In this document: piece by piece, positions 6,349 through 14,988 of the stretch
Layout: each line of letters opens with the position of its first letter
Numbering within the stretch: position 1 is the stretch's first letter
DNA from: a virus
Length of the DNA stretch: 64,000 nt
Reading direction: 5' to 3' (one strand)
Virus record (IMG/VR): IMGVR_UViG_3300030329_006193
Span: 1-64,000 of that record
Program-made: the position numbers and the translations under genes
Notes under the pieces: generated by a model
Told to the model about the DNA's origin: nothing
Seen by the model: the letters and a program-made list of their open reading frames with translations, nothing else
Database searches by the model: none

Positions 6349-7452
6349 TTAGTAATCGAGCCGGACTCGTAACGTAAACTCCGTAGTAGGATCTTTCTTG
6401 AGAGGCTCCGAAAGCTTCGCCACTGCTAACAACTCGTTATCCCCCGAATACAAGCCGACTGTTGTAACATAGGTCACCGGAAGATCATTAGCATTGTTCT
6501 TCACCACAAGTTTGCTACTACTCAGATAGGTCGGATTACCGGAGTAATTAAAGTCCGTATTATTTACTCGACAGAAGTACACCGAGGAGTTAAGCTCGGT
6601 CGTGTTGTTGAAAGAAATATTATTAATGCGATGACGTAGAGCGGTGCAGTTGGCATTAATGGTAGATCCGGTTAGGACGGCTTCCACACCATAGTTAGCA
6701 GCGCTGGAGCCATCCTTCAGCTGAACTGTGCCTCCTACGAGAGGGCCGAAGACTGAAGAGGTAATCACCGCAATACCCGCCTGATAATAAATCAGGCCGA
6801 CCTTTGGGTGACTTCCAGACAGGGGATCAGGGTTAAGCAGAGCGGAGTTGCCGCTGCCCGATGCACGCAGAATACCGTATTCCCCAGCAGGAGAGTTAAC
6901 TTTGTAGCTTGTCGAGCCACTGCCGTCAGTGATAAGAAGGCGCTGGCGGAAACCGCCGTTGGGGTAGGCTTGGCCGACGCCCAGCGTCAGTGAGAAGCTC
7001 CCCTTCTTAATCTCGTCTTTAGACAGGAGGCGAGTAAAGTTAAAGAAATAAGCTTCATCGATCTTAGTTCCCCCCGTAAAATCGCCATCGCTATCAAAAC
7101 GACGAATGGTATTTGTCTCATCATAGCCAACTAAAACCTGAGCCATCTCGTTATAGATATTGATCTTCTTGGGCTGCATATTGTAGTTTGCAGCGCTCGA
7201 CTGGGAGAGCCCGGACTGTGCAGCATATCCCACAGTAAGATCAAAAATATGGTTAGCCGAAGAACTCAGATAAGGATAATCATACACCGACTGAAACATT
7301 CCGTGGCTATAAGTTTTAATGTTGTATTCGGTCCCTCTCTTGTTGGTATATGTACCGGAGACAATGGTACCCGTAATGGGAATAGCCTCATGTAGGAGAT
7401 TCCGCGTAACAACTGAATCTTGGTCATTGAAAGTTTTATACGAAGTAGCCAT
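6349..7452 (-). CDS. Probable virion structural protein, 367 aa, paralogue of 5074..6330
   Basis: This protein has the same Ser/Thr/Gly-rich composition as its neighbour and the same C-terminal block: NPTY near residue 310, then TYVTTVGLY and AVAKLSEPLKK. The first 60 residues (MATSYKTFNDQDSVV...) do not match the paralogue, so the N-termini may bind different partners. AAGGAT lies 8 bases upstream of the ATG. The position at the end of the baseplate operon suggests a tail or fibre accessory protein. I cannot say which. Confidence 0.7.
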   Translation of the reverse strand: MATSYKTFNDQDSVVTRNLLHEAIPITGTIVSGTYTNKRGTEYNIKTYSHGMFQSVYDYPYLSSSANHIFDLTVGYAAQSGLSQSSAANYNMQPKKINIYNEMAQVLVGYDETNTIRRFDSDGDFTGGTKIDEAYFFNFTRLLSKDEIKKGSFSLTLGVGQAYPNGGFRQRLLITDGSGSTSYKVNSPAGEYGILRASGSGNSALLNPDPLSGSHPKVGLIYYQAGIAVITSSVFGPLVGGTVQLKDGSSAANYGVEAVLTGSTINANCTALRHRINNISFNNTTELNSSVYFCRVNNTDFNYSGNPTYLSSSKLVVKNNANDLPVTYVTTVGLYSGDNELLAVAKLSEPLKKDPTTEFTLRVRLDY

Positions 7453-7467
7453 TTTCTAATCCTTATC

Positions 7468-8415
7468 CTAATTCTTTTTCACTAAACGAATGGGTACGTC
7501 GAGTGTATATCCCGTCGAAACTCCGGAGATTCTCACCGTCGAATCAATAAATTTGTAAGTGCCAGCAGCAAGAGTAAGTGACCCCTCGCCAGTGATGGCA
7601 GTTGTACCCACGGTTCCCAGTTGCGTAAACAAGAAGCCCGAGGTCTTAGCATCCAAGCTGCTCCCAATTTTGAAAGATACCTTAGTTCCCCGGGGACCAC
7701 GAATGGATGAAGCATCTCCTTCGGGGATACGCGTCACTACATCAGACTCATCATTAAGAGTAAAGATATAGGTAGCAATGTTATCATCATCAATTGTGGT
7801 GGGGGTAAAGCTCAAAGAAGCATTAGTGTTGGCATCCGTCGTAGGAGAAGCAATAAAGCCCAAACGATTGTCCATCTGAATAAAATATTGGGTTTCAAGC
7901 AGGTCTTGATTAATAACACTGTTGGCCGAGAGTTCTAGGGTATCTAAACCCTGATCAACTCGAACCATCTTACTTCCCTGCTGGGGGATGTTGCCGTTGA
8001 GTTGGCCGGCAACAAGGGTATTGCCACCAGTTGACTTTAGAGCGTTAACCGTAGTCTCATCAACAAGAACCACATAATTCGTAAACTGAGAATTGAGGGC
8101 CGAGGCATCCTGATTGAATATCTTTACCACGGGCAAGTAAAGTAAGTCTTTTCGCGCCACTGAAAGTAATCGCGATTTCATGCTCGACATATTGTTTGTA
8201 AAGGCTTCTAGGACGGGGGTCTGAAGAATATTAATATCATAGTACGCCGATCCGCTCGTGTTATTCTTGTCATAAAGAGCGTAGTCAATCTCGTCGTCAG
8301 CTAATGCAAACTTGGAAACCTTAAAGCTTCCATTTCCTTCTGCGAGCCTTTTGCGCCCCAAATCAGTCAAAACGGCGTCCAAAATAATGTCGCCCGAATT
8401 ATCTAGAAATCCCAT
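7468..8415 (-). CDS. Probable tail appendage or adaptor protein, 315 aa
   Basis: The N-terminus MGFLDNSGDIILDAVLTDLG followed by RKRLAEG has a helix-turn pattern (LD-x2-LT-x2-G-x3-L-x2-G). It recurs in the 327-residue product of 14005..14988, and I associate it with appendage proteins of large aquatic phages. The rest is beta-rich with an Ig-like C-terminus (about residues 215-315, alternating hydrophobic strands ending YTLDVPIRLVKKN). A GAGGACAC site precedes the ATG by a few bases. It is probably a virion component; the exact role is unknown. Confidence 0.7.
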   Translation of the reverse strand: MGFLDNSGDIILDAVLTDLGRKRLAEGNGSFKVSKFALADDEIDYALYDKNNTSGSAYYDINILQTPVLEAFTNNMSSMKSRLLSVARKDLLYLPVVKIFNQDASALNSQFTNYVVLVDETTVNALKSTGGNTLVAGQLNGNIPQQGSKMVRVDQGLDTLELSANSVINQDLLETQYFIQMDNRLGFIASPTTDANTNASLSFTPTTIDDDNIATYIFTLNDESDVVTRIPEGDASSIRGPRGTKVSFKIGSSLDAKTSGFLFTQLGTVGTTAITGEGSLTLAAGTYKFIDSTVRISGVSTGYTLDVPIRLVKKN

Positions 8416-8452
8416 AATAGTGTCCTCTTCATATAAATAGTCTTAAATATCA

Positions 8453-11179
8453 TTATTCGCTTCCTTTTACAATACCGGAATTCTTAAAGTTTAGATTCAA
8501 ATCTATTTTCCTTCCTGTTTTTTTGCTTACTAAGCGAACCTTGAAATCCTTATTCCAAATACTGTCTGCAATATTGGCCTCCCCTAAATGCACTGTAGGG
8601 GTGTCGTTCGTTGTGACAGGAAGCGGCTGCGCATCACTCTGATATTCAACTTGCCGCGCTGCCGGCTCTATCAGTATATACTTCCTTCCCGAAATTGTTA
8701 ACGGTTGTTTTACAGTTTCAAAAACATAGGGCTTCTGTCGCAAGTAAATTTGGCCGGCGTTATCTACCATCTCCACCTCAATAATGGGGCTAGGATTGGA
8801 AATGTTGTCATGCACATCCACGGAGCGCACACAATAATAATACGTCACATTTGGTTCTATAGTGTCCATAAAATCTGCGGGCGTTCCGTACGTTGGATCT
8901 AAATCCGGGGAAATTCGCTCCGCATCAACAAAACTCTCATAACCGGTTGGCGGTGTTGATGTGCGGAACACCTGATATCTATCCACTGGGTCATCACTCC
9001 TAAAGTGAATGGTTTTCTTCTGCTCTCGAATCTGTTCATATGTGAGTGTGGCCCCCTGCTGAGAGGCATACTCCATCTCAAAGAAGGCTGGATCCGTATC
9101 CTGAATTGCGATAGGAGGCATATGATAGTCCCCGGTGCTGGAATTCAAGAGGAGGCGCACTCGATTGGCTACGCCTTGATGAGCATAAAACGAAACCTCG
9201 GGGGGTACGGGAGGAGAATCTACAATTAGGCTTTCGAGACCTTGATCTTCGGGGTCTGGGCCCGCTGTATAAGGCAATAATATCACCTTTAGGTTACCCA
9301 TATTTTGGACCTCTACGGGAACAGCGGCGGGTTCGCTGAGGTCCAAAACGACACTTGTGTCGTAGCTGTAAGCATTTCCAAAAATGGCAACCATCTTTTG
9401 GATCTTATAGCGATACTTCTTTTCATATTTTACCTGAGAATCGTAAAACGTAATAGCACGACCTAAGGTATCAGTTCGGAAGCGATTAGTGAGATAGAAC
9501 TTCTGTACTAAGGCGCCATCTGATCCATTCTCATTGACTTCGTGCTTGCTCACTACATACATCAGGGTCTCCGTGTGGCACCACTGTCCTTGAAGAATTT
9601 CTATATAGGTTCTCATGAAAGCGGGGTAGTCATTTAAAATTTGAGCGTAGGCTGCTTGAGCGGTTCCAGGAGGGATCTCAAGGCGCGCGGAGGGGTCTGA
9701 GGAAAAACCGTTTCCAGCAGAGTCAAGGCAGCGCGCATAATCTCGGATGAACCGATAGGGAGGGCCTCCCGCGGGGAGGACCGTCGGGTCGACGTACTCA
9801 TTAATAATATCTTGGGCTTTAGCGATTGCAGTCTGAGCTTGCAGGTTCGGATGTATCGCATTAACATAGTTATTAAGTTCCAACATCATATTTACCAAAT
9901 AAGAATAAGAATTTTGGGCAGTTTCGTACTGAATATCCGAGGCGTCGGTGGCACTTAAAACATTTTTGGTAGTTACCCTATACTCTCCCGAAGAGTCACC
10001 CGGAGCGCGATATCCCTCTAGGGTATTAATGCACATTACCTGAAGAATATCTATAAATGCCGCGGTGTCGGGCTTATCAGCCATCCAAGTGAACAAAGAT
10101 TGTCCACTATTGAGCCCCGTCCGCGCTTGCGGATCCTGAGGGATTTGGATTTCATTTACGAACGGAACCAGGGTGTCGGAAATATATTCTCCCAATAGGG
10201 CCTTCTCATCGCTACTAAGCACCACAAATGTTGAATTATTTTGGGCAGCAGTCGCCAGTTGGCCCGCAGGGATAGAGGAGATACCCGTGAAGGTCTGGGC
10301 ATATACCTCATAAGCAGTCTTAGTGGTTTCTTCGGTAACGGCTGTGCCGTCCTGTAACATATAGGCTGCGGCTCCGCCCACATTCAGAGTGTCGACATGC
10401 CACATCGTGAGTGGAGTTGCGCTTTCATTATGCATCTCCGATTGCATAATATAAATATTAGGAAGATAGGTTTCGGACACCTCTGACGGGGCAATTGCAC
10501 TCTCATAGGGTCCTACATAATAATTGTATTTAGGGAGCACCCCAAGAGACGTTCCAATGGCTTCTCTCTTGTCTTTTTTGCCTGAGATGGAGTAAACACA
10601 GCATGCATAATCCTCATGGGGAGAAACCAGAGAGTCATCATTGAGGAGGCTCTTATAGTCTTGCGTCACAACAGTGAAAGAATCAGGGTTTGCTATATAG
10701 TTATAAAAGTTCTGCCGGCTGGACTGTAGGGTCGCCAGGGGCGGTCGCAACGTGTTCCCCTCCCAGGATCCGATCCAATTCATGGCTCCCGGAACCATGT
10801 TGTTATAGTAATTCCAGGCGCTACTCTTAGGAACAACCTGTAGGGTGGGGTTTATCTGTGCGGACCGAGAGCTATTTTCTATCTGTTCCATATTGGAGAT
10901 TTGAATAACGAGGTTTTCAGTCTGGAATTCCAGCCGGCCTAGAGATGGAGACTCGTGGTCCGTCGCGTTCCCCGGATTAGGATAGGGCCACAGTGTGTAT
11001 CCTCTAGAAGATTTATAGACGGTTTGATATCTCCCTAAGACTGCGCGCAGGCGATCGCTCATATTCCAGTTTTGGCGCAGCATGGGATGGAAGCCATTAG
11101 GATTATTGAGCCTCTCAGTGGGACCTACGAGTGCCTCGTTAACAATCTTATATAAGGTTTTGAAACTACTATCTGTCAT
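8453..11179 (-). CDS. Large virion protein with a fibronectin III-like domain, 908 aa
   Basis: The first 650 residues are a mixed, aromatic- and asparagine-rich sequence that I do not recognise. Around residues 680-840 there is a fibronectin III-like segment: KTIHFRSDDPVDRYQVFRT, then VTYYYCVRSVDVHDNISNPSPI, with the usual tyrosine and Ser-Pro turn. The last 60 residues are beta-rich. Such domains are common in tail and baseplate periphery proteins that touch carbohydrate. The neighbours are all large structural genes. A baseplate or fibre-attachment role is inferred from context. Confidence 0.7.
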   Translation of the reverse strand: MTDSSFKTLYKIVNEALVGPTERLNNPNGFHPMLRQNWNMSDRLRAVLGRYQTVYKSSRGYTLWPYPNPGNATDHESPSLGRLEFQTENLVIQISNMEQIENSSRSAQINPTLQVVPKSSAWNYYNNMVPGAMNWIGSWEGNTLRPPLATLQSSRQNFYNYIANPDSFTVVTQDYKSLLNDDSLVSPHEDYACCVYSISGKKDKREAIGTSLGVLPKYNYYVGPYESAIAPSEVSETYLPNIYIMQSEMHNESATPLTMWHVDTLNVGGAAAYMLQDGTAVTEETTKTAYEVYAQTFTGISSIPAGQLATAAQNNSTFVVLSSDEKALLGEYISDTLVPFVNEIQIPQDPQARTGLNSGQSLFTWMADKPDTAAFIDILQVMCINTLEGYRAPGDSSGEYRVTTKNVLSATDASDIQYETAQNSYSYLVNMMLELNNYVNAIHPNLQAQTAIAKAQDIINEYVDPTVLPAGGPPYRFIRDYARCLDSAGNGFSSDPSARLEIPPGTAQAAYAQILNDYPAFMRTYIEILQGQWCHTETLMYVVSKHEVNENGSDGALVQKFYLTNRFRTDTLGRAITFYDSQVKYEKKYRYKIQKMVAIFGNAYSYDTSVVLDLSEPAAVPVEVQNMGNLKVILLPYTAGPDPEDQGLESLIVDSPPVPPEVSFYAHQGVANRVRLLLNSSTGDYHMPPIAIQDTDPAFFEMEYASQQGATLTYEQIREQKKTIHFRSDDPVDRYQVFRTSTPPTGYESFVDAERISPDLDPTYGTPADFMDTIEPNVTYYYCVRSVDVHDNISNPSPIIEVEMVDNAGQIYLRQKPYVFETVKQPLTISGRKYILIEPAARQVEYQSDAQPLPVTTNDTPTVHLGEANIADSIWNKDFKVRLVSKKTGRKIDLNLNFKNSGIVKGSE

Positions 11180-11182
11180 TGT

Positions 11183-14005
11183 CTAGTATCCCGTTAGGAT
11201 GGAATCCTCCAGCGACATCCTTCCCCCTGCAGAAGTACGACTTAGCGAGGGGGGCGAAGGACTATGGGGCACCAAGGGGATGTTACTGGCGTAATAAATC
11301 TCAACGTGACCTCTCATTTCTTTATTAGCGCTCGCATCTACGTTCCTAACATAATCATAAATGTTCTTTAGAACGCTAGTGTAAGTAGACCGACCAGTAG
11401 CATTTTGGGCCGGGCCGAGACTAAACAGAGTCCCGAGAGACTCCAGATCCAAAATATTATTAGCTGTGATGGTTTGTTCGATCCGATTTAAGCGACACAG
11501 TAATGGTCGACCGGCGTCAAGAGCGGTTTTGAAAATTTCTTCATTCAACGCTGCCCACTCTGGTGCTAAGACGCCTAAGCGCTGATCATAAGATTTCAAA
11601 TACTCCACCCGAACCAGAGAATCAAAGTTAATAACCTTGGAAACATCATCTATCTTGGCCTCTATAGTGGGAGCAGCGTTATCGGCTGCCACCGCTAAGG
11701 CCCCCGGCAGAATGGTGCGATTAGTCATCTTAACAACCGGCTGAAATTGAACCATCTGCTTATTGAAAACCGCACGAGCTAGGGGTGCAGCGAAAATCCT
11801 TCGAGAACGTGCCGTACTTTTACGCAAAATGCTATCGAAAGACCCCGAAACCCTGGCCCGTACATAAGTATCGTCATCTACAAACCTAGAGGTACGTGAG
11901 AGATAGTTAGCTGATGACACGCCCTCTGACAACTTCTGAGCATCCGGGAATAGCAGTTCCCGTAAACTCTCCTGTAGAGGCTCCACTGCGATTCCGGCCA
12001 TGGCTAGGGACTCTTGAATATCGGTCGTGGCCGACTTCTGCTCTTCCATGGCTAACTCAATAGTAGGGGACACACGGTCTCGGAGCAATCCTGTGAGTGC
12101 TTCAGTGTCCACTTGAACACTCATGGTAGAAATAGGGTGGTCTTTGCGACCTGTTCTGATCTGGATGGGGGACATATACCCGTAGGTATTAATCGAAGCA
12201 GCGTTAGGATTAGGAACGGCATACTTGGTAACTTCCTGGCTTACCCTCTCCGACATTGCCTCATAAGAAACAGTCGGTAGAAGACCAGAGGACGGAGAGA
12301 AGTAATCTCCCACATAATCAAAACCAACCTGTTTGCGATTTTTTAAAGTATAGCGTTGTCTAAAGGTATGAACCCCAGAGAGTACGCCGGGTTGGACCGG
12401 ATGATAAATAGTAGAATAATTTTTACTCGACAGAGAAGTGGTCGCTTGTCCCACCTTTAGAACATTGGATATCTGAGCGGCGAAGGTTTCTACTATGTTG
12501 CTCACCAACAAATGGTCCGCCTGATTAGTATTGGCGGCAGCACCCAAGGCAACTAAATTTTTCTTCCACGAAAGCATTGAGAATTCCGCAAAAGGGAGCG
12601 AGCCGAAAATAAAATTAACGGTGGCCAGGTAGGCATCGATAAGCTGCTCTAAAATTTTATCCCCGTTGCCGCGGCCAGTGAGATGAGCTGTGTAATCCCT
12701 CAGTCCCGCCTGAAGCATGTCGCGAAGATTTCCTAAAACCTCTGCTGTGTTATCGGCTATCAAAACTTCTGCACGATATTCTGCTACGCCCATATCCAAC
12801 TGGGCGGCTGCTTTATCCGAAAAAACAATATTCAATATATCCTCGTTCTCTAGATTAGGAACTTGAATCAATTGGACGTCTCCCTTTTTGAAGGAGGCGA
12901 AATATTCAAAAGGTGCCGGTGTCACCTCGCTCAAGTTCATGTCCGTCCCTGGGGTGAGGGCATTACTGTTAGCTCCCCCCGAAGCCACGCGGCGGTACAG
13001 TTTAATATCATCGAGTTGAACGCTGCTTAAGAGAGCCTGAGGGTTCTTCATCAGTCCGCCGAAGCGCGCGTTTTGAACTACATAAGAGCGCAGATCGAAA
13101 GCAAACATTCCTAAGATTTCTCCCGACGGATTCCGCGAAAGAGTCACGGGAGAAAAATAAGGCTTGTCTTCATAAGGGGCCGGGACATTTTCAAAACTTA
13201 ACTGACGAGCAGATGACAAAAAGCGCAAATCCTGAATCTTAAGGTTTTCCACCACCGACGGGGTAAGGGCGGGGTGCTCCTCGTCGGTATGATAATCGCC
13301 TGCCATGATAAGATTGTGGTGAGTATGAATAGGGCCAGGCCAGACATCTCCCTGCTGACCATAGCCTTCCATGGTAGTAGTAAGACGATAAAGGTGGGAC
13401 GTGGCCGCACTGACGTTATTCTCTAAGAGAGTTTCCCGAGAAACATTTCCTATAAAGCACATCTCCCCCACTATACGATAGGAGGCGACCAGAACATAGA
13501 GAGAGGAGACCTCCCTAGAGTCAAGACCCAATATCTCATCATCCTGCGTATGGGCAGCGACGAGGAGGCCGGTAGTAGCGGACCCACCCTTCGTGTCACG
13601 CAGTACACTTTCTTCGCTATAGACATACTGGTGGATCTTCCTCTCAGTATCGTGAGAGGACATGAGAGTTTTGAAGTGAAAGTCTTGTGCGGTCAGCAAA
13701 AACTCTTTATTGCGCACTTGAGAGGTGCTAAGTTTGGTTCCCTTGATGAGTGTTTTAAGGCGCGACATGTCCGGGTGTCCGGTGTCATCATAAAGCATTG
13801 CATCCAGGGTGCCCTTTTCAGTACTCAAAAACACAAAATTACCAAACCCAATATTCTGCTCGGGTGAAGGAAGCTTTGCTAACTCGTTAGATATCTGTAG
13901 CTTGACTACCGCCTCGTTCTCGGCGTTGTAAGATAGCGTAGCCTGTTGAAGATTAGCAAAAGGAATCTGTTGAGAAGATTCGAACATCAAAGGGGAGATA
14001 GCCAT
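11183..14005 (-). CDS. Large virion protein, 940 aa, no recognised family
   Basis: The start overlaps the stop of the preceding gene as TGATG, with GAGGAG 8 bases upstream. The protein has a mixed composition with long Ala/Leu/Gln helical stretches in the middle (about residues 400-560) and a Ser/Pro-rich C-terminal tail. I see no membrane segment, signal peptide or enzyme motif. Size, location and tight coupling to its neighbours point to a virion protein, probably of the baseplate or its appendages. Confidence 0.65.
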   Translation of the reverse strand: MAISPLMFESSQQIPFANLQQATLSYNAENEAVVKLQISNELAKLPSPEQNIGFGNFVFLSTEKGTLDAMLYDDTGHPDMSRLKTLIKGTKLSTSQVRNKEFLLTAQDFHFKTLMSSHDTERKIHQYVYSEESVLRDTKGGSATTGLLVAAHTQDDEILGLDSREVSSLYVLVASYRIVGEMCFIGNVSRETLLENNVSAATSHLYRLTTTMEGYGQQGDVWPGPIHTHHNLIMAGDYHTDEEHPALTPSVVENLKIQDLRFLSSARQLSFENVPAPYEDKPYFSPVTLSRNPSGEILGMFAFDLRSYVVQNARFGGLMKNPQALLSSVQLDDIKLYRRVASGGANSNALTPGTDMNLSEVTPAPFEYFASFKKGDVQLIQVPNLENEDILNIVFSDKAAAQLDMGVAEYRAEVLIADNTAEVLGNLRDMLQAGLRDYTAHLTGRGNGDKILEQLIDAYLATVNFIFGSLPFAEFSMLSWKKNLVALGAAANTNQADHLLVSNIVETFAAQISNVLKVGQATTSLSSKNYSTIYHPVQPGVLSGVHTFRQRYTLKNRKQVGFDYVGDYFSPSSGLLPTVSYEAMSERVSQEVTKYAVPNPNAASINTYGYMSPIQIRTGRKDHPISTMSVQVDTEALTGLLRDRVSPTIELAMEEQKSATTDIQESLAMAGIAVEPLQESLRELLFPDAQKLSEGVSSANYLSRTSRFVDDDTYVRARVSGSFDSILRKSTARSRRIFAAPLARAVFNKQMVQFQPVVKMTNRTILPGALAVAADNAAPTIEAKIDDVSKVINFDSLVRVEYLKSYDQRLGVLAPEWAALNEEIFKTALDAGRPLLCRLNRIEQTITANNILDLESLGTLFSLGPAQNATGRSTYTSVLKNIYDYVRNVDASANKEMRGHVEIYYASNIPLVPHSPSPPSLSRTSAGGRMSLEDSILTGY

Positions 14006-14988
14006 CAGCAGGGCTCCTCGTTATCGGATTCATAGATATCTCGGACAAGGCCGGGGCGGTCGGCGGTGTCGACCGGCACATTCCATTCAGCATAAGTAGA
14101 CTGAGCGATGTCGTCATCCATAAGAATGTTTATATAATATTCTACATTCCCCGGCAGATTTAAATCATTTTCGATTGGTCTTTCTGGAGCAAACATAGAA
14201 CTTCCTGTAGGAGTGAATGCAAGTTGAGTATAATTGCCGTCTGAACCAGACGCGTAGACTTCGATATCGAAATTGTCTTTATCAAAGGGGGTGTTCTGTT
14301 CAGTTATCTCCAACAATAAATAGTTGTTTTCTACAGTTAGATAAAGGTCCCCTCCGGGAATAGTAAAAATGGTCTCACGAGGATTCTCAAAGTTAACACT
14401 ATCCACATCACTATAGAACATTTGATAATCTATGTTGATGTTGAGTTGGGGAATATTTTCTACACCCCCCTCGGAGCCCGTAGCATAAAAACGGACAGGA
14501 CCATCTGCGCCCGGAGCGACCGTATAGCCCGTATTAAGATAAGTAGTACTTGAAGCTATCTCAGGGGTGGAATGCAGTTGAACATCCCACGCGGCGTCGT
14601 GTCGGGAATCTAAGGAGGAGCGCCCAATAGCATGAGCATTTAAGCGGCCCTTTTCAGCAAAAGGCTCCACCTGACTAAAAACCTGCAAGTCATCCGCCAC
14701 ATCAGTGTTGGGTCCTACCAGATCGGTAATCTCCTGAACAAATGAAGCGACGCGTTGTTCGGCGCCCGTGCGAGTAGGAATCACTTTAAGATTGGGGGTG
14801 TTAGACTGTATGCGGGGCTCGGCCTCGTTCTGATTCTCGGTAAAGCCCGCACAGTTGGTATCATAGACTACATCGTCATCAAAAAACGCATAGTAGACAG
14901 GCTTAAGGCGCCCGAGGGACAGAAGATATTTGCCGTACTCTGTAAGTTGAAAGTCTAAAACTTCTTCTTTCTTATTAAAGAATTCCAT
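14005..14988 (-). CDS. Probable tail appendage or adaptor protein, 327 aa
   Basis: The N-terminus MEFFNKKEEVLDFQLTEYG followed by KYLLSLG, and then a DDD patch, parallels the start of the product of 7468..8415 (LD-x2-LT-x2-G-x3-L-x2-G, then DDE). The remainder is acidic and beta-rich, with few lysines. It sits between the 3951- and 940-residue proteins and is coupled to both by overlapping stop and start codons. It could be an adaptor that docks onto the giant protein; that is inferred from position only. Confidence 0.7.
   Translation of the reverse strand: MEFFNKKEEVLDFQLTEYGKYLLSLGRLKPVYYAFFDDDVVYDTNCAGFTENQNEAEPRIQSNTPNLKVIPTRTGAEQRVASFVQEITDLVGPNTDVADDLQVFSQVEPFAEKGRLNAHAIGRSSLDSRHDAAWDVQLHSTPEIASSTTYLNTGYTVAPGADGPVRFYATGSEGGVENIPQLNINIDYQMFYSDVDSVNFENPRETIFTIPGGDLYLTVENNYLLLEITEQNTPFDKDNFDIEVYASGSDGNYTQLAFTPTGSSMFAPERPIENDLNLPGNVEYYINILMDDDIAQSTYAEWNVPVDTADRPGLVRDIYESDNEEPC

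Noticed and set aside
8432-8439. Exact TATAAATA on the plus strand in the gap between 8415 and 8453
   Set aside because: It matches the T4 late promoter but points into the antisense of the 908-residue gene. One or two chance matches to an 8-mer are expected in a window of this size, and no plus-strand gene follows it.
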